From NCBI GenBank assembly GCA_033977485.1, contig CM066991.1, positions 57,593,350 through 57,657,349 on the forward strand: a DNA stretch of 64,000 bases, in the 5' to 3' direction. The DNA comes from Hydrangea macrophylla. Its lineage: Eukaryota; Streptophyta; Magnoliopsida; Cornales; Hydrangeaceae. The position numbers were made by a program, and so were the translations under genes. Below, in pieces: positions 44,250 to 56,053 of this stretch (the stretch's first letter is position 1; each line of letters opens with the position of its first letter). The notes below the pieces were generated by a model that ran no database searches, was not told the origin of the DNA, and was given only the letters and a program-made list of their open reading frames with translations.

Positions 44250-47200
44250 GCTAAGTTTTACATTGCCAGCTCGACCGAAGTACATTGGAACTACCAAATC
44301 TATTGATTCGATCTCCCATTCATCTGTTTCATCAGATCGATACGGCTTAAGCCGTTGGTCGTTTACCTTAAAAGGGGTTCAACCATTTGTATCTTGTATT
44401 TCTATCGCTCCATGCAGGAATACCTATGTTTTTATAAATGGACCGTCCCAACGGGAACGTAGTTTTCCAGGGAACAACCTTAATTTTGAGTTAAACAACT
44501 AGACGCGTTGTCTGACCTCAAAATTTTTTCTTACGATTATTTTGTCATGAAACGCTTTCGATCGTTCCTTGTAAATTCTCGAGTTTTCATAAGCCTCTTG
44601 TTGTAGTTCCTCTAGTTCTTGTTTTTCAAGTTTCCGATGACATCCTGCCACCTTTAAATCTTGGTTAAGTGATTTTACGGCCCAGTAGGATCTATGTTCA
44701 AGTTCTACCGGTAGGTGGCATGCTTTTCCAAAGACTAGTCGGTAAGGAGACATTCCAATAGGAGTTTTATAAGCTGTCCAATATGCCCAAAGCGCATCGC
44801 TCAGTCGTTGTGACCAATCTTTGCGGTATGGACGTACCGTTTTTTCTAGTATACTTTTTACTTCCTTATTTGAAACATCAACTTGGCCCTGGGTTTGCGG
44901 ATGGTACGCGGTTCCAACCTTATGGATGACAGAATATTTTCGAACGAGGGCTTCAAAGTAACGATTACAGAAATGTTTTCCCCCGTCACTTATAATCGCT
45001 CATGGAGTGACGAAACGACAAAATATGTTATCTTTTATAAATTGAACAACAACTTTATGGTCGTTCGTTTTGGTCGCAACTGCCTCCACCTACTTAGAAA
45101 CATAGTCGACCGCGACTAAAATATATTCGAACCCAAAGGACGACGGAAACGGACCCAGAAAGTCAATGCCCCACACATCAAATATTTCAATAATAGGAAT
45201 TGGGGTAAGGGGCATCGCATCACGACATGGCATGTTACCCATTTGTTGGCAACGTATGCATTTGACAAAATTCGTGTGCGTCTTTAAACAGTGTTGGCCA
45301 ATATAACTCACTTTGGAGGACTTTAGCGGCCGTACGACGGCCTCCAAAGTGACCTCCGCATTCTAGAGAGTGTCAAAAGTTTAAAATGGAATTGAACTCA
45401 CTCTCTGGAACACAACGTCATAATATTTTTTCAGAACAATGTTTAAATAACAGAGGGTTGTCCCAGTAATAATGTTTAACTTGATAAAAGAAACGATCTT
45501 TGTCTAAAAGAGACCACGTATGCGGGGTATATCCTGTAGCTAAGAAATTAATGATGTCACTGAACCACGGACGATTCGGGGTAGATAACGCAAATAATTT
45601 CTCTTCCGGAAATGAATCCTTTAGAGGTGTGATATCGGTAGATTCCACAAGAATTCGTGACAAGTGGTCAGCGACAACATTTTCAGAACCCTTTTTATCG
45701 CGTATTTCATAATTAAACTCCTGAAGGAGTAAAATCCATCAGATTAATATCGGTTTTGTTTCTTTCTTATTCAATAAATGACATAATGCGGAATGATCGG
45801 TATACACAATAACCTTTGACCCTAATAAATATGATCGAAATTTGTCAAGAGCAAACACGATTGCTAATAATTCTTTTTCAGTTGTCGTGTAATTTAACTG
45901 CGCGTCATTTAGTGTTTTACTCGCATAATAGATGACGTGAGGGATTTTATTAACTTTTTGTCCTAAAACGGCTCCAACGGCTCCAACGGCATAGTCGGAA
46001 GCGTCGCACATCAATTCAAACGGTAGTGACCAATCGGGGGATTGGATTACCGGAGCCGTGGACAGTAAAGTTCGCAATGTTTCAAAAGCCTTCAGACAGT
46101 CGTTGTCAAAGACAAAAGGAACATCCTTGGCAAGCAGGTTGCACAAGGGTCATGAAATTTTACTAAAATCTTTGGTGAACCTTCGGTAGAACCCAGCATG
46201 ACCTAGGAAAGAACGGATTTGACGAATGGACGATGGTGGTGGAAGTTTGGCAATTAACTCAATTTTTGCTTTATCAACCTCTATACCTCTCTTGGATACA
46301 ACGTGACCCAAGACTATTCCCTCTTGAACCATAAAATGACTCTTCTCCCCACTCAACACCAAATTTACTTCCTCGCAATAGGTGAGGACTTTCGTAAGGT
46401 TTTGAAGGCATTCATCAAATGTAGGTCCAAAAATTGAGAAATTGTCCATAAAAACCTCCAAGAATTTCTTAACCATGTCCGAGAAAATCGCCATCATACA
46501 CCGTTGAAAGGTGGCCAGTGCATTACACAAGCCAAACGGCATACGGCGATAGGCAAAAGTACCAAAGGCACATGTGAAAGTCGTCTTTTCTTGGTCATCG
46601 GGATAGACATGCACCTGGTTATACCCCAGAGTACCCATCTAAGAAATAATAGTAACTCTGACCGGACAAACATTCTAAGATTTGATCAATGAATGGGAGA
46701 GGGAAATGATCCTTACGAGTCATCGTATTAAGTTTTCTATAGTCAATGCATACCCGCCAACCAGTGGTTTGGCGGGTGGGTATAAAGACTCCTTTTTCGT
46801 TTGGGACGACCGTAATACCCGATTTCTTTGGGACCACCTGAGTGGGGCTGACCCAATTACTATCGGAGATCGGATAGATAATGCCCATGTCTAAGAGTTT
46901 TATAACTTCTTTCATAACCACCTCTTTCATATTCGAATTAAGACGTCGTTGCATTTCTCTAGATGGTTTTGCATTTTCTTCTAAATTTATCCTATACATG
47001 CAAACTGATGGATTAATTCCTTTTAAATCAGTGACTGTCCATCCAATCGCTTTCTTATGATTGCCTAGGACCTGTATTAGTTGTAATTCTTGAATTTTGG
47101 TTAAATTTGACGCAATTATAACTGGAAGTGTAGTGTTAGGTCTGAGGAATGCATATTTCAGAGAATCCGATAACGGTTTCAGTTCAAGTGTCGGGGGACA

Positions 47201-48524
47201 CTCGATGGACGGTAAAGCTGGTGTATGTGCAAGAGTTGGCAGGGCCTCTATTTTAGGCGTCCATGGAAACACACTAGTCGTGTGTACTGATTCCAATAAA
47301 TTATTCACATCTTCAATATTTGTGTTAATGTTGAAATCATTAAAATCGAAATGAGATAAACATGCTTCCAAAGCTTCCTTAGTCAACATAAAAGGCGCTG
47401 CCTCCTCAACTAATTCGTCTATTAAGTCTATGGCATAACAGTCTGCTTCTTCATTGTCTCTATATGGTTGATTGGATGCATTAAAGACGTTAAGCTGCAC
47501 AGTCATGTTACCAAAAGTTATATCCATTACTCCAGTCCTACAGTTAATAAAGAATTAGCTGTGGCTAGGAAAGGACGTCCTAGAATGACTGAGACGTGTT
47601 TACTAGTATCTAAGACTGGTTTGGTGTCTAGCACAATGAAATCTACCGGATAGTAGCATCTATCAACTTTTACCAATACGTCTTCTACTACCCCTCGTGG
47701 AACTTTAATTGACCTATCAGTTAGCTGTAAAGTAGCCGCGGTCAGTTTTAATTCCCCTAAGCACAAATGTTCGTATACCGAATAAGGCAATAGATTTATA
47801 CTCGCGCCTAAATCAAGTAAAGCCCGGTGGATATATTTGTCACCTATGTGAGAAGCGATAGTTGGGGTACCCGGGTCCTTGTATTTTAGAGTGTTGTGTT
47901 GAAACATTGAGCTAGCCTTTTCTGTTAAAAAGACTTTCTTAGATAAATGGTTTCTGGATTTCCTCTTTTGGGTACATAGGTCTTTTAAGAATTTAGCGTA
48001 TGGAGGTATTTGCTTAATAGCGTCGAGTAGTGGAATGTTAATCTTTACCTCTTTAAAAGTCTCAAGAATATCCTCCAGGCTTGTTCCCTTCTTCGAGAAG
48101 TGAGATAGGACATCCACGCTTGGAGGGAACGGCATTCTAGGTACATGATTTGATGGATTTGTCGCTTTAGACGTATTAGGTACTGAAGGAACAGAGCCAT
48201 TCATAACTTTATCGTTATCTCCATCTTGTTCCTTACTTATTCCTTTACCCTTTTCTTTTTGAGGTGCAGGAGGAGGTATAATCTCCTCAGGACGTTCAGT
48301 GGCTCTAGTCGACACCGCATTTACTTGGTCACTCACCGAACTTATTTCATATTGTCCTTTAGGGTTTGGACCGGTTCACTTGGTAACTTTCCCTCATTAC
48401 GACGGTTTAAGGTATTAGCAAGTTGTCCCATTTGAGATTCTAATTTAGCTATCAATTGCGTGTGAGAGTTAATAAGTTGCGACTGTGATTGCGATTGGGC
48501 CTCTAGGTTTTTGAACAACACCAA
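44250..48524 (-). pseudogene. Athila-like Gypsy element: gag C-terminus, protease, RT, RNase H, integrase (broken)
   Basis: Minus-strand order: gag tail (48524-48342, SQMGQLANTLNRRNEGKLPS), frameshift, protease (48336-47527, LLDLGASINLLPYSVY, the Athila-type DLGAS active site), RT (47527-46619 and 46638-46150), RNase H (46146-45739, [19 protein letters not shown] with a small duplication, and YTDHSAL), then integrase (zinc-binding part and [10 protein letters not shown] near 45347-45090; C-terminal [20 protein letters not shown] at 44753-44499), decaying to about 44250. Lesions: the RT box reads FMDN at about 46441-46452 instead of FxDD, a TGA lies near 45003 just before the integrase IISDGG motif, and several frameshifts occur. 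The 5' half (gag) is at 58870-60246, beyond the inserted Tekay element. Confidence 0.9.
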
Positions 48525-49135
48525 CTGTCACGCCCCGACGTAGCATAATTCAGGAAAGCATTTAATTTCCTTTATGGACTCGTAGGTCGTGACAAGTGAG
48601 TATGACCAATTGTCCCTGCAACAAATAACTTAACAACATTTCTAAAGCAAAGGATACTAACAGAACATAAGCTCCGAAATAAAAAAACTTACTAAACTAT
48701 TACAGCAGTCATAGTCTTAGGCACAAAACGCCTTATTCAAAAGTCTAAACTAGTTTATTACAAAACCCAAATTTAAAAGACATAGGAAAATATAAAGCAG
48801 CCTCCTGGAAAGTCTCCTGACTCTAAGTAGCATAGTCAAAATACCCTAGCTGCTCCTGACCCTGAAAATCTGGACATACAGTCCAGGACGCATCAACGCC
48901 GTCAGCTTATGAAAGCTGGTGAGCAAAATAAACAAGTGCTCGCAATGTATATATAAGCATATAAACAACGGTGCAATTTTAACTTAACAGTAATATATTC
49001 AAGGTTCCAATTCCAACATAACCCACGGGGGAAAATAAAGAAAGCAATAAATATGTGACCATGCATGAGCAATGTAATATCTCATCTTTCTGACTCTTTT
49101 CTCTCAACAAAACTCAACACAAACAAACCATTATC

Positions 49136-49495
49136 TCAGATACCAGGAATACTATCCGATCAATATCCAAAACAGCACACCAAACTATCGCTTTAGATAC
49201 CAGGAATAATATCCGATCAATATCTAAGCCACACTCAATACCATCATTTCGGATACCAGGAATAATATCCGATCAATATCCGAAACAAGCGCCTTAGATA
49301 CCAGGAATAATATCCGATCGATATCTAAGCCGTACACAACACTACCACCATCGCTTCGGATATCAGGAATACTATCCGATCAATATCCGAAACGCGCGCC
49401 TTAGATACCAGGAATATTATCCGATCGATATCTAAGTCGTACACAACACTATCATCTCCAAATACCAAGAATAATATCCGATCGATATTGAGGTC
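49136..49495. repeat. Tandem array of seven hairpin units in LTR
   Basis: Each unit has the core ATACCAGGAATAATATCCGATC between two inverted arms. Units 2, 4 and 6 pair (C)TTAGATA with TATCTAA(G) (49193-49227, 49293-49329, 49400-49436); units 3 and 5 pair TTCGGATA with TATCCGAA (49247-49285, 49354-49391). Units 1 and 7 are imperfect. The two arm types alternate, giving a dimer period of about 105 bases. The same array is in the other LTR at about 56664-57023. Confidence 0.9.
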
Positions 49496-50114
49496 GCACA
49501 ACTAGAACGCCACTCTTTACTCTTTTCACACTTTCTCACACACATGCATGTTGACACAACCTCAACCCTAATATGTATGTCAATGTTTCATAAATAACAC
49601 CATTAATAAATCACATGAATGTCATCAAACTTTAAACATAAAGGAATTCACAGAATTAAAGAAATAATACGCGTACGGGGATTGAAAATTCGTAATTCAT
49701 TGCCTTAATCATTTTAAACATAACTAATAGCATTCTAAATAAACTGCTACTGAAATCCTCGTTTTCTGTCCAAACGGTGCAGAATCTGAGAAAATTGCAT
49801 TAGACGAAAAGTGTGCAGAATCGAGTTTTACTTGGGACAACGCGGGCAGAACCTTAAATTTCATTCGTTTTCCTAACAAAAGTCTGAAAACAAAATTCTG
49901 CTACTGTTAAAATTAAAAGAGAAAATATTAGATTGAATTTCTAATATACTTTGAAGTAATGCCATTAAAAATGAGTTATAATTTGTATACATGAATTACA
50001 TATCAACAGAAAGCTCTTTGAGTCTAGTTTCCAACGCTTCAAACCGTGCGCGTTTTCGAGTTTCCTAGAGGAAGTTATGGCCGTTATACTAAAAGTCGTC
50101 AGTGCTGAAAAATG

Positions 50115-50193
50115 CAACCGGTTGGAACAAAAGTGCAACCGGTTGGAACAAAAAAAAAAGGTGCAACTGGTTGTAAAAAAATGCAACCGGTTG
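50115..50193. repeat. Four CAACCGGTTG-type palindromes in LTR
   Basis: Copies at 50115-50124, 50136-50145, 50164-50173 (CAACTGGTTG) and 50184-50193, starting 21, 28 and 20 bases apart; the same in the other LTR at 57643-57721. Each contains CGGTTG, which fits the plant MYB core CNGTTR on both strands. Confidence 0.85.
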
Positions 50194-51336
50194 GAACCAG
50201 CTGTTTCTTCCCTGTTACGAATTTAGAACCTGTTTTTGACCCATTTCTGAAATCTACTTCAACCAAGACATGTAATATATGGATTTCTTCGTTTTTCCGC
50301 AAGGATTACGAATACGCGATCGGTTTTAACTAATTTCAATCGTAGCTCTCGGATTTCACGTAAAACCGAGAGGTGACAAAACTTTAAATCAACGGTACGT
50401 CGCGATACGGATGAATTAAGCCGTAGGATTCGAACCGTAGCCTATTGGGATCAATATCTTTCAATTACAATTCACGGATTCGATTTTGATTAACTTTTTC
50501 AAAGCTCCATTTTTAAGCTCTAATGGTGTATCATATATATATACACATATATACACATATACATACAGAAATACACATATATAAACATGGCGAGTGAGTT
50601 TATAATACTCACAGAGACGATTATACAGAAATTTAAAGGCCGAGAACTTCCGCCGTAATAATCCGTCGTTGAGAATTTCCTCCTCCGTTCTTGATTTTGG
50701 TAACCCAATATGTGTATATATATGTGTGTCTAAGTATGTGACTGATTATATATATATAAACTGTATGTGTGTGTTGTGTGATCTTGAGAGAGCAAGAGAG
50801 TGATTGAGAGAATTTGAGAGAGTTTGGGAGTGAGAGATGAGAGACTGTGAGTGAGTGATTGAGAGAGAGAGCTGCCGAGAGAGAGATGAATCAAATGGGG
50901 GATAAGTGGGTGTATAAATGATATGTAAAGTGCTTAGCACTATGCATATAAAACACACATGACACTCCACACACACTCACAAAGCACTACACACACATTC
51001 CACTAAACACAGCACACACTGCACTAATGTGTACACAAGATACCCTTGTGTGTGTTGAGCTCACGCAATGATACACACACACAGGTAAAAATATACTGCC
51101 CATTCCCAAAACTGGTATTTTACGGTTGAAATAAAAATACAGAAAATTATATTAATGTAGGAATTCAATTCCCGGTTATACAAAAATATAAATATCGATT
51201 TTGAAACCATAGAAAATGTTTTAAAAATTACGGTTTGACCCCAGATAATTATTACAAAGAGAAATTAAATTAAAATACTCATGGAAATAAAATGCAATAT
51301 TTATTTATTAATGATAATAAAATACAGGGCGTTACA

Positions 51337-51349
51337 CCCTACCCACCTT
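51337..51349 (-). other. Polypurine tract of the Tekay-like element
   Basis: Minus strand AAGGTGGGTAGGG directly before the LTR start TGTAACGCCC; the site from which plus-strand DNA synthesis starts. Confidence 0.88.
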
Positions 51350-51380
51350 AACAGAGATTTCGCCCCGAAATCTGAGCTAA

Positions 51381-54300
51381 CTAATCCTGAAACAACTCGG
51401 GGTATCTAGTCCTCATGTCTGACTCTAACTCCCACGACGCCTCTCCTTCGTCATGATGCCTCCACTGAACTTTAACCAAAGGAACGTCTCTTCTTCTCAG
51501 CCTCTTGATACTCTGGTCAAGAATTCTCACAGGTCTATCCTTGTAGACAACATTCTGACTTGTCTCAATATCATCAAAATTAACCACATGTGAAGGATCC
51601 CGTATGTATTTCCTTAACATACTGACATGGAACACATTATGAACACCAGACATCTTTGGTGGCAACGCGAGCCGATAAGCCACTTTCCCAACACGCTCCA
51701 AAATCTCGAACGGTCCGATGAAACGAGGTGCCAACTTCCCTCTCTTCTGACCAAAACGTACTATTCCACGAACAGGTGAAACCTTAAGGAGTACGTGATC
51801 TCCAACACTGAACTCCAAGTCCTTTCGACGTCGATCCGCATAACTCTTGTGTCTACTCTGTGCAGTTTTCATCCTTTCCTTGACCAGTGAAATTTTCTCA
51901 TTGGTCTCTCTCACCAAATCTGGTCCTAAAAGTTCTGTATCTCCCACTTCAGCCCAACACAATGGAGATCGACATGGCCGTCCGTACAAAGCTTCGAACG
52001 GCGCCATTCCAATACTCGAGTGATAACTGTTGTTATACGCAAATTCAACCAAAGGTAAGTGCGTCTCCCAAGATTCTTCAAAGTCAATTGCACAAGCTCT
52101 GAGCATATCTTCCATAATCTGATTAACACGCTCGGTCTGCCCATCGGTCTGAGGATGGAATGCAGTACTCATCTTGAGCGAAGTTCCCATAGCCTTCTGC
52201 AGACTTTCCCAAAATCCCGAGGTAAAACGTGCATCGCGGTCTGATACAATTGACACAGGCGCACCGTGCAGTCGCACCACTTGCTGTAGGTACATTCGAC
52301 TCATCCTTTCTACTGGGTAAGTCATATTGTACGCGATAAAGTGTGCAGACTTCGTCAAACGATCCACGATTACCCAAATCGCGTCATGATTCTGTTGTGA
52401 CCGGGGTAATCCAACCACGAAATCCATAGTTATGTGCTCCCACTTCCATCCTGGGACAGGTAAGGGTTGTAACAATCCCGAGGGTCTCTGATGTTCGGCC
52501 TTCACTTGTTGACAAGTCAAACATTTAGACACAAATTTGGCTACTTCTCGTTTCATCCCTTCCCACCAGAAGTTTCTCTTCAGGTCTTTATACATCTTTG
52601 TTCCTCCTGGGTGAACTGTCAGTCTTGATTTATGTGCTTCTTCGAGAATTTCTTTTCTCAAACCTCCTGAATCTGGCACACACAATCTGTCTCGACATCG
52701 GTATCCTCCATCGGCCCCAACCTTCCATTCTGTCGGGTCCTTCTCTAACATCTTGGCGAACCATGCTTGAAACTTCTCATCTTCCTTCTGGGCTTCGATG
52801 ATTCGACTCACAAGTGTTGGTTGTACTACCAAGCATCCAAAGTGTTGCCCGATACTTCCCTCAGAAATCTGCACATCAAATTCTGTTATTGTCTCCAAGG
52901 CTTTCCATTCCCTCAACATCAATGAAGCAATCATTCCTTGAGGTTTCCGGCTTAGGGCGTCAGCGACTACGTTTGCCTTACCGGGGTGGTACTCTAATGT
53001 GAAGTCGTAGTCCTTGATCAGTTCCATCCACCGACGTTGCCTCATGTTCAACTCCTTCTGAGTAAACAAATACTTAAGGCTTTTGTGGTCTGAGAACAAA
53101 TCAAATTTCTCCCCATAGAGGTAGTGTCTCCAGATCTTAAGCGCGAACACTACTGCTGCCAGCTCTAAATCATGAGTTGGGTAGTTCAATTCATTCGGCT
53201 TCAACTGTCTTGAACCATAGGCGATAACCTTTCCGTCTTGCATAAGGACACATCCCAATCCTTGATACGAGGCGTCACTAAAAATAGTGAACTTCTCACC
53301 ATCCCTTGGTATCGCAAGCACTGGCGCTGTTGTCAATTTCTCTTTCAATTTCAGAAAAGCGCGTTCATGCTTATCAGTCCATTCAAACTTCAAATCTTTC
53401 TTAGTCAAACCAGTTAACGGGGCTGCTATCTTTGAGAAACCTTCCACAAATCTCCGATAGTAACCAGCTAGTCCCAGAAAACTTCTGACTTCTGTAGCAT
53501 TGGTCGGCCGAGTCCAATTCGCCACTGCATCGGTCTTTGATGAGTCAACCGCGATTCCTTGTTGAGAGATCACATGCCCGAGAAACTTAACTTCCTGAAG
53601 CCAGAATTCACACTTGCTGAATTTAGCATACAGGCGGTGATCCTTGAGAGTCTGCAACACGATCCTCAGATGTTGTTCATGCTCTTCCTCTGACTTGGAA
53701 TAGATCAAAATATCATCAATAAAGACAATAACGAACTGATCTAAGTATGGCTTGAATACTCTGTTCATCAAGTCCATAAACACAGCTGGAGCATTTGTCA
53801 TCCCAAACGGCATTACTAAGAACTCATAGTGTCCGTATCTCGTCCTGAAAGCAGTCTTAGGTATGTCTTCCTTCCGCACCCTCAACTGGTGATACCCTGA
53901 CCGTAGATCAATCTTAGAAAAGGTCGTGGCTCCTTGCAACTGATCAAACAGATCGTCTATCCGAGGTAAAGGATACTTATTCTTGATAGTAACCTTATTC
54001 AGTTCTCGGTAGTCAATACACAGCCGCATTGACCCATCCTTCTTCTTCACAAACAACACTGGTGCTCCCCAGGGTGAAGTACTTGGACGAACAAAACCCA
54101 ACTTCTCAAGTTCTTGAACTTGTTCCTTCAGCTCCAACAACTCTGTAGGGGCCATCCTGTAGGAAACCTTGGTTATAGGTCGAGTACCTGGCACTAATTC
54201 CACACAGAATTCTATGTCCCTTTCCGGCGGTAATCCTGAAATATCTCGGAATACTTCCTCGAACTCTTTGATTACCGGTATAGATGATACTGTCACCTCT

Positions 54301-55883
54301 GCACTGACAACCTCAATGTTTGCTAGGCATCTAGTGAGGAACATATCACCCGAAGGGTTACATTGGAAATCGAAGAGTTGATTCCCCTTGTCCGCAAATG
54401 TGATCTTTTTCTTTGCACAATCCAACTTCGCATGATTCTTCTCGAGCCAATCCATTCCCAGGATTATATCGAACTCCTTCATCGACAGAACCACCAATCT
54501 CGCCAAAAGTTCGCGGTCTCCAAACCGAAGAGGACAATCCTTACACACATGTAATAACTTGACTGTGGTCCCTAAGGGTGAGACAGCACTCAAAGCTTCC
54601 TCTAAACGATGCGGTATGATACCCAACTTCTGAACGATCTTAACAGATATAAAAGAATGTGTAGCACCCGTGTCGAATAAAACTTTAACATGAGAGTTAA
54701 ACAAAGTTAGAGTACCTTCCACTGCTCGTTGCTCGGGCGGTCCCTCCTCATTGGTACCTTCTTCATACCCTGTCTCCTCATAGCCAGCAACCTCGGGAAT
54801 GACAGCATTCAGACGGGCTTGTCCTTGTTGACCATAGTTACCTTTCCTAGGAGCCTTGCATTCTGGACTTATGTGACCTGGCATGCCACAATTATAGCAC
54901 ACAACTCCTGAACGATCCGTACGCCTAGGTGCTCTGCAATCTTTAGCTCGATGACCGGGAACTCCACAATTGAAGCAGTTGTTGTTTTTGGCCCCTTCTA
55001 TTGCTAGAGGCTGATACTGCTGAACTACTTGTGTCTGTTGAGGTTTCTTCCCTCCATCCCAGGTCCTTTTCTGTCCTTGAGGGTACCCTGGTTTTTGTCC
55101 GGGATAACCCTTCTGCGGAGGTCGATTTCCAAGCGGCTTCGAATTCTGACACCCATCATTCTCTAACCCCGTAGCCAATCTCACCAGAGCTTCAAATGAC
55201 TGGCCCAGATGCCCCATAGTCAAATGTCTGAGAGACAGGTTGAGACCTCGGTGATACTTCTTGATTTTCCTCTGGGGTGTGTCCACCATATGTGGAGCAA
55301 AGCGAGACAGACGCTCAAATCGAGTAGTGTACTCTCGGACAGTCAGATTCCCTTGAGTCAACTCCATAAACTCTTTCTCCCTCTTGTCCTTCTCTTCTTC
55401 GGGGAAATACTTCTCGAGAAACCTTTCCTTGAACACCACCCACGGCATTCTCCTTGCAGCTTCTTCCCCTATGGTCGCCTTTTCTGCATCCCACCAATCA
55501 GCCGCTGCATAAGACAACTGAAAGATAGCCAGACGCTTCTTTTCCAGATCAGTGCACTCTATGGTCTCAAAGATACGCTCCATCTGACGTAGCCACTGTT
55601 CCGCTTGCCAGGGTTCATCAGTTCCAGCAAAATACTCAGGTCGTAGAGCGCGAAACTCCTTGAGAAGCTTGTCTCCAGTCTGGTGGGCTTGCCTCCCATT
55701 CCCATTGTAATCCCCATTCTGATTATTGTTTCTTGCGTTCTGATCACTAACCCTCTCCAACCTCCTTACAAAAGCTTCGAACATCCCGGTTGGATCTATT
55801 ACTGGCGGTGCATCTTCAATAGCGGGACGATTCCTGAGATTTCTTCCAGCCATCTGATCGAGAGAACGGTACCTATCCATCAA
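51381..55883 (-). CDS. Tekay-like gag-pol polyprotein, intact, 1500 aa
   Basis: One open frame from ATG 55883 to the stop at 51381. Order: gag capsid domain (about 75-245, with [19 protein letters not shown]), two CCHC zinc knuckles (303-316, [14 protein letters not shown], and 329-342, [14 protein letters not shown]), aspartic protease ([10 protein letters not shown] from 404), RT (about 590-790, with [11 protein letters not shown] and FIDD at 721-724), RNase H (from about 865, [13 protein letters not shown]), integrase zinc-binding part (CLTCQQ, Cys 1121 and 1124), the catalytic core and C-terminal chromodomain-like region (about 1455-1500, [14 protein letters not shown]). The integrase has Asp 1154, Asp 1215 and Glu 1251, giving the exact D-D-35-E spacing. 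All key residues are present and no stop or frameshift is seen. It would make virus-like particles, copy RNA to DNA and insert it, probably guided by the chromodomain to heterochromatin. Confidence 0.97.
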   Translation of the reverse strand: MMDRYRSLDQMAGRNLRNRPAIEDAPPVIDPTGMFEAFVRRLERVSDQNARNNNQNGDYNGNGRQAHQTGDKLLKEFRALRPEYFAGTDEPWQAEQWLRQMERIFETIECTDLEKKRLAIFQLSYAAADWWDAEKATIGEEAARRMPWVVFKERFLEKYFPEEEKDKREKEFMELTQGNLTVREYTTRFERLSRFAPHMVDTPQRKIKKYHRGLNLSLRHLTMGHLGQSFEALVRLATGLENDGCQNSKPLGNRPPQKGYPGQKPGYPQGQKRTWDGGKKPQQTQVVQQYQPLAIEGAKNNNCFNCGVPGHRAKDCRAPRRTDRSGVVCYNCGMPGHISPECKAPRKGNYGQQGQARLNAVIPEVAGYEETGYEEGTNEEGPPEQRAVEGTLTLFNSHVKVLFDTGATHSFISVKIVQKLGIIPHRLEEALSAVSPLGTTVKLLHVCKDCPLRFGDRELLARLVVLSMKEFDIILGMDWLEKNHAKLDCAKKKITFADKGNQLFDFQCNPSGDMFLTRCLANIEVVSAEVTVSSIPVIKEFEEVFRDISGLPPERDIEFCVELVPGTRPITKVSYRMAPTELLELKEQVQELEKLGFVRPSTSPWGAPVLFVKKKDGSMRLCIDYRELNKVTIKNKYPLPRIDDLFDQLQGATTFSKIDLRSGYHQLRVRKEDIPKTAFRTRYGHYEFLVMPFGMTNAPAVFMDLMNRVFKPYLDQFVIVFIDDILIYSKSEEEHEQHLRIVLQTLKDHRLYAKFSKCEFWLQEVKFLGHVISQQGIAVDSSKTDAVANWTRPTNATEVRSFLGLAGYYRRFVEGFSKIAAPLTGLTKKDLKFEWTDKHERAFLKLKEKLTTAPVLAIPRDGEKFTIFSDASYQGLGCVLMQDGKVIAYGSRQLKPNELNYPTHDLELAAVVFALKIWRHYLYGEKFDLFSDHKSLKYLFTQKELNMRQRRWMELIKDYDFTLEYHPGKANVVADALSRKPQGMIASLMLREWKALETITEFDVQISEGSIGQHFGCLVVQPTLVSRIIEAQKEDEKFQAWFAKMLEKDPTEWKVGADGGYRCRDRLCVPDSGGLRKEILEEAHKSRLTVHPGGTKMYKDLKRNFWWEGMKREVAKFVSKCLTCQQVKAEHQRPSGLLQPLPVPGWKWEHITMDFVVGLPRSQQNHDAIWVIVDRLTKSAHFIAYNMTYPVERMSRMYLQQVVRLHGAPVSIVSDRDARFTSGFWESLQKAMGTSLKMSTAFHPQTDGQTERVNQIMEDMLRACAIDFEESWETHLPLVEFAYNNSYHSSIGMAPFEALYGRPCRSPLCWAEVGDTELLGPDLVRETNEKISLVKERMKTAQSRHKSYADRRRKDLEFSVGDHVLLKVSPVRGIVRFGQKRGKLAPRFIGPFEILERVGKVAYRLALPPKMSGVHNVFHVSMLRKYIRDPSHVVNFDDIETSQNVVYKDRPVRILDQSIKRLRRRDVPLVKVQWRHHDEGEASWELESDMRTRYPELFQD

Positions 55884-56027
55884 TCAACAGAATTCGGTCA
55901 ACCTCTTGAGAAGAAAGAAAATTCTAAACGATAGAAAGCGACTAGACACGGAATAAAGTCGAACTATCTTATCTCAATTCTATCTTAACGGGAGATCCTA
56001 TGTGTTCTGGACAATTGGTCGAGCCAT

Positions 56028-56045
56028 AACCTGGCTCTGATACCA
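56028..56045 (-). other. Primer-binding site of the Tekay-like element
   Basis: Minus strand TGGTATCAGAGCCAGGTT, eight bases inside the 5' LTR end; an 18-base match pattern to the 3' end of initiator methionine tRNA, usual for this lineage. Confidence 0.92.
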
Positions 56046-56053
56046 AAAAAGCC

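Larger units (their letters stand above)
48526..51336 (-). repeat. 3' LTR of the Tekay-like element
   Basis: On the minus strand TGTAACGCCC...GGGGCGTGACA; both ends form a near-perfect inverted repeat of about 11 bases, longer than the usual TG..CA. It contains a hairpin array (49136-49495), four CAACCGGTTG-type palindromes (50115-50193) and a minus-strand CT-rich leader (50750-50890) after a TATA-like CATTTATACACCC (about 50908-50920). Confidence 0.95.

Noticed and set aside
49136..49495. CRISPR-like array (repeated palindromic units with spacers)
   Set aside because: Plant LTR context, no cas genes, spacers are similar to one another and the array is copied in both LTRs; it is a tandem hairpin repeat.
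51887..55934. Plus-strand open frames over the Tekay gag-pol
   Set aside because: All are antisense or shifted shadows of the intact minus-strand 1500-codon ORF.
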